DNA from: a bacterium
Lineage (GTDB): Bacteria > Zhuqueibacterota > QNDG01 > JAFGCO01
Reading direction: 5' to 3'
NCBI GenBank assembly: GCA_016930535.1
Contig: JAFGGN010000006.1
Span: 29,696-93,695, forward strand
DNA length: 64,000 nt
A program made the position numbers and the translations under genes. The notes below the pieces were generated by a model that was not told the origin of the DNA, did not search any database, and saw nothing but the letters and a program-made list of their open reading frames with translations. Of this stretch, positions 38,334 through 48,368 are shown one piece after another. How positions within the stretch are numbered: position 1 is the stretch's first letter; every line of letters begins with the position of its first letter.

Positions 38334-40958
38334 CTATATAACCTCTATGGGAGATTGTAACTTCCCATGTTTTTCAATGTACAATCCGGTCCGGCAGACG
38401 GTGTAACAACCGAGAGGCGGCAGATAGACCGGATGAATGGCCTGCAATACTTCTTCGACACGCGCCGTTCCGGAATTGGACAAACGGATCCTGAGCTCCA
38501 TTTCATTCCCGTTACAGCTCATGCTGCGTACGAATGGACGGATGTCCACCATTTTCTTCTGCCGCTCGACCATATGACTGTTGTTGTGAAGAAATTCAGA
38601 CACACCGGACCAGTAATCTTCGTCCAGGTGCTCATCATGAATCGTGATGCGGTAAACGGCCAGATTGATCACTTTGCTCAGGGAGGGCGCATTGATATCG
38701 ATTTCCCTGGCATGAATCACTTTAAAACCCTCGGGCAGGTTTTTGTTCATGGTTTCCGTGAACTGATAGGGCATGGCCTGCTGCAGTTCCACATCGAAAT
38801 ATTCGGCCCGGCTCAGATATCCCAGCGAAAGCGGCGGACAGGCCGATATGCGCGGATGCGCGTGAAATCCCTGGGACATGACCACCGGAATATTGGCGCG
38901 GTTCATCGCACGGGAAAAGACACGCATGGTATCCAGATGAGACGTATAGCGGACCTGGTCCCGTTTCTCGAAAACGAACCGGATCCTGCGTTTGACAGGA
39001 ACCGTCCCGATAATTCTGGGTTTCTTTCCCGTATTCGTCCACGCCGGTTCCGCCTTTTTGGATGCCTGCAGCCTGGCGCGGCCCGCTTTGCGGCAGGCCG
39101 GCTGATCACCCAGTCCGCATCCGTGACACCCGGTATAACAATCCTGCGTCTGTTCCCCTTTCAGGGCGCGTTCCCTTTCCTTCTGAAAAAACCGGGCATC
39201 GAAGCCCTTGCCCAGATGCTGCCAGGCCAGCGGCGCCGAATCCGCCTTCTCCCGTGTCCAGATCGAGGGATCCAGGCCGTTTTTGCTGAAAGCCTTCTTC
39301 CAAAGATCGGCCTGGAACTGTTCAGACCAGCCGTCAAAACGGGCACCAGACTCCCATACGGACCGGATCACGCTTCCGAGCCTGCGGTCTCCCAGTCCGA
39401 GAGCGGCCTCCAGCTGGGACACGTAGGGATCCCGCCAGCTCAGCTTCACCTCGCGCCAGCGGATTTTTTCTTTTAAGGAAGCGATTTTCTGTTCCAGAAT
39501 CTCCGGCGGATCCTGGGCATGCCATTGAAAAGGTGTATGGGGTTTTGGCGAAAACGGCGAAATGGACACATGGATCTCTTTCCGTCCGTATTTTTTGGAC
39601 AGCCTGACCACGCGGGAAACAAGACCGGCAATGGCATCCACATCCTCCCCGGTTTCCGTAGGCAGTCCGATCATAAAGTACAGCTTGATCCGCGGCCATC
39701 TTCTTTCGAAGGCGATACGGCAGGCGTTGAGCAGGTCCTCTTCCCTGTTGTTCTTGTTGATGACGTCCCGCAGCCTCTGTGAACCGGCTTCCGGCGCCAG
39801 AGTCAATCCGCTTTTCCGGAACGAACCCGCAAAATCCGCCATCTCCTCCGTAAAAGTCTCCGTTCTCAGGGACGGAAAGGAAATGGAGACATTTTTATCC
39901 CGGAACTGTTTCTGCAATCTGGTCAGGAGATCCAGCAGTTCGGGGTGATCGGAGGAGGACAGTGAAACCAGGGCAATTTCATCGTACCCCGTGCCGGCGA
40001 TGACACGGCGCGCGTGGGCCGCCAGCGTCTCCGCGCCCCGCGACCGGACCGGACGGTAAATCATGCCCGCGTTGCAGAAACGGCAGCCCCTGCCGCATCC
40101 GCGCATGATTTCCATCGAAAACCGGTCATGCGCCACTTCGATCAGCGGAACGAGCGGTGCATCCGGATAATTGGATTCCTCCAGTTCGGGAACGGCCGCC
40201 GCCTCCACAAATCCGGGTATATCCTTGTCCAGGGGCGTCATTTTTTTGAACGCGCCGTCCTTGCCGTATTCCGGCGTATAAAATTGCGGCACATAGACAC
40301 CTCTCAGCCGGCCGAGGGCCCTCAGGCGCTCCATCCTGGACCATTGCTCCCTTTTGGCCTGCCGGATCAGCCCGGCAATCTCCAGTATCACTTTCTCCCC
40401 GTCGCCGAGCACCACCGCATCCAGGTAATCGGCCAGAGGTTCCGGATTATAGGCCAGCGGACCGCCCGCAATCACGAGCGGATCCCGGTCTCCCCTGTCT
40501 GCGGAGAGGAGCGGTATATTCGAAAGATCGAGCAGATTCAGAATATTGGTATAATGCATCTCATATTGAAGCGTGATGCCGAGCATGTCGAACTGCTGTA
40601 CCGGCCGCTTGGATTCGAGCGCGAACAGCGGGATTTCACGGGTCCGCATCTGCTTCTCCATATCCGGCCAGGGTGAATACACGCGTTCCGCAAGCAGCCA
40701 CGACGGCTGATTGCAGACATGGTACAAAACCTGCATGCCCACATGAGACATACCGATTTCGTAGACATCCGGAAATGCCAGTGCAACACGCACGGGTACA
40801 TTGCGCCAGTCCTTCCGGATCATGTTCAATTCATGACCCACATACCGTCCCGGACGCTTGACCTGGCACAGCAGCGAATCCAGCAGGTTTTCAACAGTAT
40901 CGATCATCGTTTTGCAAAACAGGGGTCCGGAAAACCGGACCGTTTTGATACGCTCCAT
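38334..40958 (-). CDS. TIGR03960-type radical SAM protein fused to a DUF2344 (TIGR03936-like) domain
   Basis: MEIMRGCGRGCRFCNAGMIYRPVR (CX3CX2C); C-terminal RIRFVFEKRDQVRYTSHLDTMRVFSRAMNRANIPVVMSQGFHAHPRIS. Confidence 0.93.
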   Translation of the reverse strand: MERIKTVRFSGPLFCKTMIDTVENLLDSLLCQVKRPGRYVGHELNMIRKDWRNVPVRVALAFPDVYEIGMSHVGMQVLYHVCNQPSWLLAERVYSPWPDMEKQMRTREIPLFALESKRPVQQFDMLGITLQYEMHYTNILNLLDLSNIPLLSADRGDRDPLVIAGGPLAYNPEPLADYLDAVVLGDGEKVILEIAGLIRQAKREQWSRMERLRALGRLRGVYVPQFYTPEYGKDGAFKKMTPLDKDIPGFVEAAAVPELEESNYPDAPLVPLIEVAHDRFSMEIMRGCGRGCRFCNAGMIYRPVRSRGAETLAAHARRVIAGTGYDEIALVSLSSSDHPELLDLLTRLQKQFRDKNVSISFPSLRTETFTEEMADFAGSFRKSGLTLAPEAGSQRLRDVINKNNREEDLLNACRIAFERRWPRIKLYFMIGLPTETGEDVDAIAGLVSRVVRLSKKYGRKEIHVSISPFSPKPHTPFQWHAQDPPEILEQKIASLKEKIRWREVKLSWRDPYVSQLEAALGLGDRRLGSVIRSVWESGARFDGWSEQFQADLWKKAFSKNGLDPSIWTREKADSAPLAWQHLGKGFDARFFQKERERALKGEQTQDCYTGCHGCGLGDQPACRKAGRARLQASKKAEPAWTNTGKKPRIIGTVPVKRRIRFVFEKRDQVRYTSHLDTMRVFSRAMNRANIPVVMSQGFHAHPRISACPPLSLGYLSRAEYFDVELQQAMPYQFTETMNKNLPEGFKVIHAREIDINAPSLSKVINLAVYRITIHDEHLDEDYWSGVSEFLHNNSHMVERQKKMVDIRPFVRSMSCNGNEMELRIRLSNSGTARVEEVLQAIHPVYLPPLGCYTVCRTGLYIEKHGKLQSPIEVI

Positions 40959-41157
40959 CTTTAATCAAGTCTATTAAGATACAAAATAACAATGACTTCT
41001 TCAAGCGATATCGAACGTCCGGTCAATTTCATGAAAACCCGGCCGCACGGATACGGCCGTCCCGAAGAGACCGTTCCGTCCATGCGAATTCCCCCTTGCA
41101 TTTCATGAAATTTTTGTTTTTTTTACAACCACACATCATGAAAAAGGAATCCCGCTT

Positions 41158-41730
41158 ATGCTTGCCACCCGGTTCGATTTCGATTTGCCGTCATGGGTCG
41201 ATGAAATCGCAGATATTCAGCAGCTGCCTTTTCCGACCCTCGAAAACCGCATGCAGTTCGTGATCCGGCTCGCCCGTCTGAACGTCAAGCGCAAAACGGG
41301 CGGACCGTTCGGGGCCGCCGTGTTCGAAACAGAATCGGGCCGGCTCGTTTCACTGGGCGTCAACCTGGTGACCACCCGGATATGTTCAATGCTTCACGCT
41401 GAAATTGTCGCACTCGTACTGGCCCAGAAACGGCTTGAACGCTTTTCGCTGCGCGGGCCCGGCCTTCCTGCTTATGATCTGGTATCCAGCGTGGAACCGT
41501 GCGCCATGTGCATGGGCGCCGTGCCCTGGTCAGGAATTTCGCGCCTGGTATGCGGCGCACGGCACGAAGACGCCGAAGCGATCGGCTTCGACGAGGGCGC
41601 CAAACCTGCGGACTGGACCGGGGAACTGCAGCGGCGCGGTATCGAGGTAATCCGGGATGTGAAACGGGAGGACGCGGCCGGGGCACTTCAATTGTACCGG
41701 GATGAAGGCGGCGTGATTTACAACGGCTGA
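41158..41730 (+). CDS. Nucleoside/cytidine-type deaminase family protein
   Basis: GGPFGAAVFE, MLHAEIVAL, SSVEPCAMCMGAVPWSGISRLVCGA zinc-binding motifs. Confidence 0.9.
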   Translation: MLATRFDFDLPSWVDEIADIQQLPFPTLENRMQFVIRLARLNVKRKTGGPFGAAVFETESGRLVSLGVNLVTTRICSMLHAEIVALVLAQKRLERFSLRGPGLPAYDLVSSVEPCAMCMGAVPWSGISRLVCGARHEDAEAIGFDEGAKPADWTGELQRRGIEVIRDVKREDAAGALQLYRDEGGVIYNG

Positions 41731-41767
41731 TTTTCCGCATTCACAGGGTCCTTTTTTCATTTTTCTA

Positions 41768-41796
41768 TTGACAATCTGTATACGATTTTATATATT
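41768..41796 (+). promoter_or_regulatory. Candidate sigma70-like promoter of the tetR operon, with overlapping inverted repeat
   Basis: TTGACA-N17-TATATT; TATACGA (41779-41785) and TCGTATA (41827-41833) form inverted half sites upstream of the TetR gene. Confidence 0.6.
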
Positions 41797-41865
41797 ATTT
41801 ACGATTATTGCTATTTTATATTATTTTCGTATATTTTTATGTGTGCAGTAAAGAAAGGAAGCAGG

Positions 41866-42456
41866 ATGACGCAGGTTCCTTCAAAGCGCGAGCGGCTCAC
41901 TGAAGCGGCCATGCAACTGTTTCTGAAATACGGATTCAGGCGCGTATCCGTGGAAGAAATATGCGATACATCCGGTGTCAGCAAAATGACCTTTTACAAG
42001 TATTTCAGCAATAAAACAGACCTGCTCAAACAGCTGCTCGATGCAATCGCGGAAAAACAGGTCCGCCGGTATCAGGAAATTATGTCCAGGGAATGTCCCT
42101 ATTCGCAAAAAATCGTTGAAATCATACACATGAAGCAGGAACAGGCGGAGATTCTGGGAAAGGAGCTGTTCCGGGATCTCTACAAAAACGCCCCGCCCGA
42201 TATCACGCAGTACCTGCACGAGCTGGGCATGCGTCATTTTAAGGCGATTCGGAACGACTTCATCGGGGCCCAGAAGCAGGGGCATGTGAGAAGCGATGTG
42301 AACCCGGATTTCATCATGTACATGATGAATCACATGATCGATATGGTTTCGGATCCGAAGCTCCTGGAAATGTACGCCGGTTCCGGGGAGCTGATCAACG
42401 AACTGGTGCGTTTCTTTTTCTACGGCATCCTGACGGCCGGGGAGGCGCCCGCATGA
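41866..42456 (+). CDS. TetR/AcrR-family transcriptional regulator
   Basis: SKRERLTEAAMQLFLKYGFRRVSVEEICDTSGVSKMTFYKYFSNKTDLLKQLLD; start chosen downstream of the track start 41839 because of the RBS-like aaggaagcagg. Confidence 0.93.
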   Translation: MTQVPSKRERLTEAAMQLFLKYGFRRVSVEEICDTSGVSKMTFYKYFSNKTDLLKQLLDAIAEKQVRRYQEIMSRECPYSQKIVEIIHMKQEQAEILGKELFRDLYKNAPPDITQYLHELGMRHFKAIRNDFIGAQKQGHVRSDVNPDFIMYMMNHMIDMVSDPKLLEMYAGSGELINELVRFFFYGILTAGEAPA

Positions 42457-43640
42457 AACGGACCATGCGGTTTGCATGCCTTGTGTTCACGGCCTCGCTT
42501 TATGCATTGAATCCGGATTTTCACGGGCAGATTTCAGGCTGGGGCACGATGAACGACCGCCACGACACCCAGCTCGGCCTCCGGGCCATTCCCGTCCTCT
42601 CCGCATTCGAGCCTGTATCGGAATCATGGACACTCGATGCGGAAGTTTCGTTTCAGGGTGTGCAGTGGTGGCAGTTCGAAGAGCGTTTAACCGCCGGCCA
42701 ATCGGGGGAAATCAAACCCTACAGGCTGTGGCTGCGGCTGGCCTCCGGTCAGTTCGAGGCACGGATCGGTCTTCAGAAAATCAACTTCGGCCCGGCCCGC
42801 CTGATCCGGCCGTTGATGTGGTTCGACCAACTGGACCCGCGCGATCCGCTTCAGCTGACGGACGGTATCTATGCCCTGCTTTTACGATACACGTTCATCA
42901 ACAATACGAACATCTGGGTCTGGGCCCTGGCCGGAAATCATGAAACCAAGGGCTGGGAATCCGTTCCGACCAGAAAGGACGTTCCCGAATGGGGCGGCCG
43001 TCTGCAGGTGCCGGCCGGACCCGGTGAAACGGGTATCAGCTTTCATCACAGGGAAGCGGACATCAAATCCATGCTGTCCGATTTCACACTGCCCGGAAAC
43101 GCCCTGTTCACGGCTGAAGATGCCGCCTCCGTGCTGCAGCCCGGAGCGTTCAGCATCCCGTCCTCCGTTTCCGAAAACCGTCTCGGTCTGGACAGTCGCT
43201 GGGATATTGTGATCGGGTTCTGGACCGAATGCGCGCTCGTGTACCTGGACTGGCCGGTTCTGCCTTTATCCTGGCAGAAAATGTGCACGGCGGGCATGGA
43301 TTACACTTTCGGCACCGGAAACGGCCTCTACTGCCAGGCCGAACATTTTTATCTGGCCCTGTCGGAACACTGGAACGGCCGTGACACGGAACGCCAACTG
43401 ACCGCCGTATCCGTCAATTATCCGCTGGGGCTGCTGGATGCCGTGTCGGCCCTGTTCTTTTATGACTGGGATGAACAAGCCGGTTACCGGTTTTTAACCT
43501 GGCAGCGTACCACGGACCGGTGGCAGTTTCACCTGATCGGATTCTGGAACCCGGATGAATTTCAGATGGTCCAGTTTCAGCATTCCAGTGCGCTTTTCAC
43601 CGGAAAGGGCCTTCAGGCCATGCTGGTATTCAACTTTTGA
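42453..43640 (+). CDS. Predicted outer-membrane beta-barrel-like protein of unknown function
   Basis: Signal-peptide-like start (MRFACLVFTASLYAL); alternating aromatic/hydrophilic pattern; terminal aromatic residue (AMLVFNF); overlaps the tetR gene. Confidence 0.65.
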   Translation: MKRTMRFACLVFTASLYALNPDFHGQISGWGTMNDRHDTQLGLRAIPVLSAFEPVSESWTLDAEVSFQGVQWWQFEERLTAGQSGEIKPYRLWLRLASGQFEARIGLQKINFGPARLIRPLMWFDQLDPRDPLQLTDGIYALLLRYTFINNTNIWVWALAGNHETKGWESVPTRKDVPEWGGRLQVPAGPGETGISFHHREADIKSMLSDFTLPGNALFTAEDAASVLQPGAFSIPSSVSENRLGLDSRWDIVIGFWTECALVYLDWPVLPLSWQKMCTAGMDYTFGTGNGLYCQAEHFYLALSEHWNGRDTERQLTAVSVNYPLGLLDAVSALFFYDWDEQAGYRFLTWQRTTDRWQFHLIGFWNPDEFQMVQFQHSSALFTGKGLQAMLVFNF

Positions 43641-43723
43641 CAGAATAATGTGCAAATGCCCCGTGTATCAGATTCAGACCGGCGGTACGCGGGACGATTC
43701 AACATAAACCAAGCGAGGTTCCA

Positions 43724-44422
43724 ATGAACGGCCATTTGATTACCATTTCGAACCTGTTCAAGCATTTTCCCATGGGAAAGGGGCATTTCACCGCGCTGAA
43801 GGACATCAGTCTGAATTTCGATGAGGGCGAATTTACGGGCATCGTCGGTCCCAGCGGGTCAGGTAAAACCACCCTGCTGAACATCATCGGATCGCTGGAC
43901 AGCCCCTCGGAAGGCAGCGCCGTTGTCATGGGGCAGGATATCGCCACGCTGACACTTAAAGCCGCGGCCCGGCTCCGGAAACGGCATCTCGGATTTATCT
44001 TTCAGACCTACAATTTGCTGCCCGTGTACAATGTATTCGAAAATGTCGAATTCCCCCTCCTGCTGCTCAGGATGTCCGCATACGAACGCAAAAAGGCCGT
44101 GATGCATGCTCTGGAATGGGTCGGCCTCGGCGATAAAACCGGATCGCGTCCCAAACAGCTCTCAGGCGGCGAATGTCAGCGCGTTGCCATCGCCCGGGCC
44201 ATTGTAAAAAAACCCGCCATCGTTCTGGCGGACGAGCCCACGGCCAACCTGGATGCAGCCAATTCTCATCATATTCTGAAAACCATGTCCACCCTGAACC
44301 GCGAGCTGAAAACCACATTCATCTTCGCCACCCATGACGACAAGGTGATTCAGTATCTGAAACGAAAAATCACGCTTGAAGACGGAAAAGTCGCAAAAGA
44401 TGAGATGACGGCTGGTTCATGA
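43724..44422 (+). CDS. ABC transporter ATP-binding protein (LolD/MacB type)
   Basis: GIVGPSGSGKTTLLNIIGSLDSPSEG; QLSGGECQRVAIARAIVKKPAIVLADEPTANLD. Confidence 0.95.
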   Translation: MNGHLITISNLFKHFPMGKGHFTALKDISLNFDEGEFTGIVGPSGSGKTTLLNIIGSLDSPSEGSAVVMGQDIATLTLKAAARLRKRHLGFIFQTYNLLPVYNVFENVEFPLLLLRMSAYERKKAVMHALEWVGLGDKTGSRPKQLSGGECQRVAIARAIVKKPAIVLADEPTANLDAANSHHILKTMSTLNRELKTTFIFATHDDKVIQYLKRKITLEDGKVAKDEMTAGS

Positions 44423-44452
44423 AAAATAACGTCAAACAAAGAGGATCGTCCC

Positions 44453-45622
44453 ATGCTGGCATTTAAACTGGCTGTAAAAAATCTGGCCGGGGCGGGTCTG
44501 CGCACCTGGCTCAATGCATTCGTGCTGTCCCTGGCCTATGTCGTGATCGTCTGGCACAGCGGCCTTCTCGAGGGCTGGAACCGGATGGCCCGGCATGACA
44601 TGATCGAATGGGATATCGGGGGCGGTGAAATCTGGTTCGAAAAATACGATCCCTACGATCCTTTTTCATATCAGGATGCGCATGCCCCGGTACCTGAAAA
44701 CTGGACACGTGAAGTTCAACAGGGCCGGATGACGCCTGTTCTGCTCACAACAGCGAGTTTTTACCCGGAGGGCCGGATTCAAAGCGTACTGATCAAGGGA
44801 ATCGACCCGGCACAGTCCGTGCTGAAGCTGCCGGCCGATTCGATGAGGACCGACGAAGAGATTGTGCCCGTCATGATCGGAAAACGGATGGCCGATAGCA
44901 ATCATCTGAAAAAAGGGGATTACATCACCATCCGGTGGCGGGACCGGCATGGCACATTCGATGCGGCCGAAGTGAAGATTGCGCACATTTTCAAGGCGAA
45001 CGTGCCGACCATTGACAACGGCCAGATCTGGATGCCCATCGAACAGTTGAGACAATGGCTCAAAATGCCCGGCGAAGCCACCTATCTCGTGCTCGGTCAA
45101 AATGAAAAACCCGCGTCTGCGGAGGGATGGACCTATCAGGGGCATGACCGGCTTCTGGCGGAAATGGACAAGATGATACGGCAGAAGTCCGTGGGCGGCA
45201 TGATCCTGTATACATTGATGCTGCTCCTGGCCATGCTCGCCATCTTCGACACACAGGTTTTTTCCATTTTCAGAAGGCAGAAGGAAATCGGCACGCAGAT
45301 GGCGCTTGGAATGACACGGACCCAGGTCATCGGTCTGTTTACCATCGAGGGGGCCATGCACGGTGTTCTTGCAGCCGTGATGGCAGCTGTTTACGGCATT
45401 CCCCTCCTGTCCCTGCAGGCTGTCCGCGGGCTGAAAATGCCCGAGGGCATGGACGATTACGGGGTGGCCGTGGCCGAAAAGATATTCCCGGTGTACAGCG
45501 CCGGACTGATCGCCGGAACGGTTGTGCTCGTCATGCTGACCACGACCATTGTCAGCTACTGGCCTTCCCGGAAGATCGCAAAAATGAAACCGACGGACGC
45601 AATTCGGGGGAAACTGCAATGA
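44453..45622 (+). CDS. ABC transporter permease (FtsX/MacB-like)
   Basis: MacB-like periplasmic domain followed by FRRQKEIGTQMALGMTRTQVIGLFTIEGAMHGV and C-terminal TMs. Confidence 0.9.
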   Translation: MLAFKLAVKNLAGAGLRTWLNAFVLSLAYVVIVWHSGLLEGWNRMARHDMIEWDIGGGEIWFEKYDPYDPFSYQDAHAPVPENWTREVQQGRMTPVLLTTASFYPEGRIQSVLIKGIDPAQSVLKLPADSMRTDEEIVPVMIGKRMADSNHLKKGDYITIRWRDRHGTFDAAEVKIAHIFKANVPTIDNGQIWMPIEQLRQWLKMPGEATYLVLGQNEKPASAEGWTYQGHDRLLAEMDKMIRQKSVGGMILYTLMLLLAMLAIFDTQVFSIFRRQKEIGTQMALGMTRTQVIGLFTIEGAMHGVLAAVMAAVYGIPLLSLQAVRGLKMPEGMDDYGVAVAEKIFPVYSAGLIAGTVVLVMLTTTIVSYWPSRKIAKMKPTDAIRGKLQ

Positions 45623-46893
45623 TACGATTTCTGATCAAAGGTCTGTTCAGGGACCGTCACCGCAGCCTGTTCCCGGTCATTACCGTGACCGTGGGCGTCA
45701 CGATCACGGTGGTGCTGCACTGCTGGATCACGGGCGTCATGGGAGATTTTATCGACTTCAATGCGCGTTTTACCACGGGTCATGTCAAAGTGGTCACGCG
45801 GGCTTATGCGGAGAACCTGGAACAGCGGCCCATCGACCTGGCGCTTCTGGATACGAAAGCCATCGTCGATTCACTCAAAGAGCAATGGCCCGGCTACGAC
45901 TGGGTGCAACGCATCGGATTCGGGGGTATTCTGGACGCCCCGGATTCACTGGGAGAAACGCGTGCCCAGGGGCCGGCCATGGGTTTCGGCATCGACCTGC
46001 TTTCCCCGGAAACGGACGAAATCGGACGGATGGGCATTCGTGACGGCCTGGCCAGCGGAAAACTGCCGGAACGGCCGGGAGACATACTCATCAGCGATCA
46101 GTTCGCGCATCACCTGGGCGTCGGCCCCGGCGACCGGGTTACGCTGCTGACATCCACCATGTACGGCGCCATGGCCATGCAAAATTTCACGATCGCAGGC
46201 ACTGTGAATTTCGGAATCGAGCTGATGGACCGCGGGGCCATGATCGCGGACCTCAGCGACATGCAGGCCACACTGGACATGCAGGATGCCGCCGGTGAAA
46301 TACTCGGTATTGCCAAAAATCACCGGTATCAGGAAACGGTCCTGGCACAGATGTCGGATGCGTTCAATAAACAATGGACGGATCCCGAGGATGAATTTTC
46401 AGCGGTCATGCTTCCCCTGTACGAACAGAACAATCTGAAAAGCCTCATCGAATACACGAGCGGCATGATCGGGCTGATGATTTTCGTCTTCGTGCTCGCC
46501 ATGTGCGTGGTTCTGTGGAACGCGGGGCTCATCGGCGGACTCAGGAGATACGGGGAAATTGGCGTCAGGCTCGCGATCGGCGAAAACAAGGGGCATTTGT
46601 ACAGGGCCATGATTCTGGAGTCGGTCGCGATCGGCATATGCGGCACCATTGCAGGCACGGCCATCGGACTCGGCCTCTCCTGGCTGCTTCAGACCTACGG
46701 TATCAATGTGGGCGATGTCATGAAAAATGCCACGATGATGATACCCGATACATTCAGGGCGGACATTACGCCACCCGCGTACTTTATCGGTTTTATACCG
46801 GGATTGTTTGCCACTGTCGTGGGCACCTCTCTTTCGGGCATCGGTATTTACAGAAGGCAGACCGCGTCCCTTTTCAAGGAACTGGAGGCATAG
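45619..46893 (+). CDS. ABC transporter permease (FtsX/MacB-like)
   Basis: GGLRRYGEIGVRLAIGENKGHLYRAMILESVAIG; translationally coupled (4-nt overlap) to the preceding permease. Confidence 0.9.
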   Translation: MIRFLIKGLFRDRHRSLFPVITVTVGVTITVVLHCWITGVMGDFIDFNARFTTGHVKVVTRAYAENLEQRPIDLALLDTKAIVDSLKEQWPGYDWVQRIGFGGILDAPDSLGETRAQGPAMGFGIDLLSPETDEIGRMGIRDGLASGKLPERPGDILISDQFAHHLGVGPGDRVTLLTSTMYGAMAMQNFTIAGTVNFGIELMDRGAMIADLSDMQATLDMQDAAGEILGIAKNHRYQETVLAQMSDAFNKQWTDPEDEFSAVMLPLYEQNNLKSLIEYTSGMIGLMIFVFVLAMCVVLWNAGLIGGLRRYGEIGVRLAIGENKGHLYRAMILESVAIGICGTIAGTAIGLGLSWLLQTYGINVGDVMKNATMMIPDTFRADITPPAYFIGFIPGLFATVVGTSLSGIGIYRRQTASLFKELEA

Positions 46894-46945
46894 GACTGCA
46901 CAGAACCGTTATGACCGGACAAAAATTAAAAACCTGGAGATATCC

Positions 46946-47686
46946 ATGCGTAACCAAAGAATCATACCGGCCGTTCTCATATTGGCAGGTATTTGCATCG
47001 CACAGACACCGGACGGTAATGCCCTGCTGAAAAAAATCGACGAGAACATGATCGCGCGGAACAAGATCATCACATCCAGGATGATCATTCACGGCCGCCG
47101 CGGCAGCCGGACTATCGAATCCAGATCCTGGATTCAGGGAGCGGAAAAATCCTTTACCGAATACCTGGCACCCGCGCGGGAAAAAGGCACAAAAATGCTG
47201 AAGCTGGAAGACCAGCTCTGGACATACACACCATCTGCGGACCGTTCCATCCGGATTTCGGGCCATATGCTGCGCCAGTCCGTGATGGGTTCGGATCTCA
47301 GTTATGAGGACATGATGGAGGATCCGAAACTGGAGAACCTGTATGACGCGGCAGTCGTCGGCGAGGATACATGCCTCGGACGCAGCTGCTGGGTCATGGA
47401 GCTTCAGGCCAAGGTGGTCGATGTGGCCTATCATTCGCGCAAAATCTGGATCGACAAGACACGGTACAATGTTTTAAAGGAAGAGAGATACGCCAAAAGC
47501 GGCAAATTGCTGAAAACCACGGTGATTTCAGAAACCATGCAGGTCGAGGGCCGCTGGTTCGCCAAACGGGCCGTGTTCAAGGATGTGTTGAACCAGGGCA
47601 AGGGCACGGAATTCATCCTGGAATCGCTCGAGCTCGATGCGGATATCCCGGATTATATTTTCTCGAAAGCGGCACTTCGCAAATAA
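46946..47686 (+). CDS. LolA-like outer-membrane lipoprotein-sorting protein
   Basis: Signal peptide; FTEYLAPAREKGTKMLKLEDQLWTYTPSADRSIRISGHMLRQSVMGSDLSYEDMM. Start corrected from 46808. Confidence 0.85.
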   Translation: MRNQRIIPAVLILAGICIAQTPDGNALLKKIDENMIARNKIITSRMIIHGRRGSRTIESRSWIQGAEKSFTEYLAPAREKGTKMLKLEDQLWTYTPSADRSIRISGHMLRQSVMGSDLSYEDMMEDPKLENLYDAAVVGEDTCLGRSCWVMELQAKVVDVAYHSRKIWIDKTRYNVLKEERYAKSGKLLKTTVISETMQVEGRWFAKRAVFKDVLNQGKGTEFILESLELDADIPDYIFSKAALRK

Positions 47687-47687
47687 T

Positions 47688-48010
47688 AGGTCATAGGGTC
47701 TTTGGGTCGTTGGGTCTGTTGAGTCGACAGGGTCGTTGGGTCGGCGCATGAAACGGAGAGGCGGAGAGACGGTGAATCGGAGATTTAAATCGCTGACCAG
47801 TCACAGCTGACCGGGAATGAGACGGAGAACCGGTGACACAGTGAACCGGAGATTGGAAGATCACATCGCTTTTTTCTCCGTTTCTCCCCTTCTCCGAGGC
47901 TCCGTTTCACGCTCCGACTCTACGACCCGACGACCCAAAGGCCCAATGACCCAATGGACCATCCTTTATCTCCGTTTCATGCTCCGACTCTATGACCCAA
48001 CGACCCTACA
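47688..48010. repeat. Mosaic intergenic repeat, two opposed arms
   Basis: Left arm gggtctttgggtcgttgggtc...gaaacggagaggcggagag; right arm ctccgtttctccccttctccgaggctccgtttc...gacccgacgacccaaaggcccaatgaccc. Confidence 0.75.
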
Positions 48011-48368
48011 GCCCCTGATTCCCCTTTGAATCCATCGCTTTCATTGTTATATTTCCTGATTATACCCATTTAAGGGATACGCGGACCTGGCTTGGGATTC
48101 AGGACAGATCAGGGAACGGTCTATTTTATTGTGCCCGCTCTGAAAAACCGGTCCGGATCCATGCGGGTACCTGAAGGAGAAATCTCTGCAGAAATACGGA
48201 CAGACATGGTGGGGCCGGGCCTGGCTGAACGCCCTGATTCAAATAGACAACAGCAACCGGCTTCCACGGGGGCGCAGTTACGCCCGGTCCGGCGCCGTCG
48301 AATCCATACGGTTTCATCAGAACCAGGTCCATGCACAGGTTCAGGGGAGCCGCCGGTTTCCCTATCAG

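Noticed and set aside
38367-39476. 369-aa plus-strand ORF opposite the radical SAM gene
   Set aside because: Shadow ORF in a GC-rich coding region; no recognisable motifs, and the opposite strand has a complete radical SAM/DUF2344 protein.
44666-45619. 317-aa minus-strand ORF opposite the first ABC permease
   Set aside because: His/Gln-rich shadow translation; the plus strand encodes a clear FtsX-type permease.
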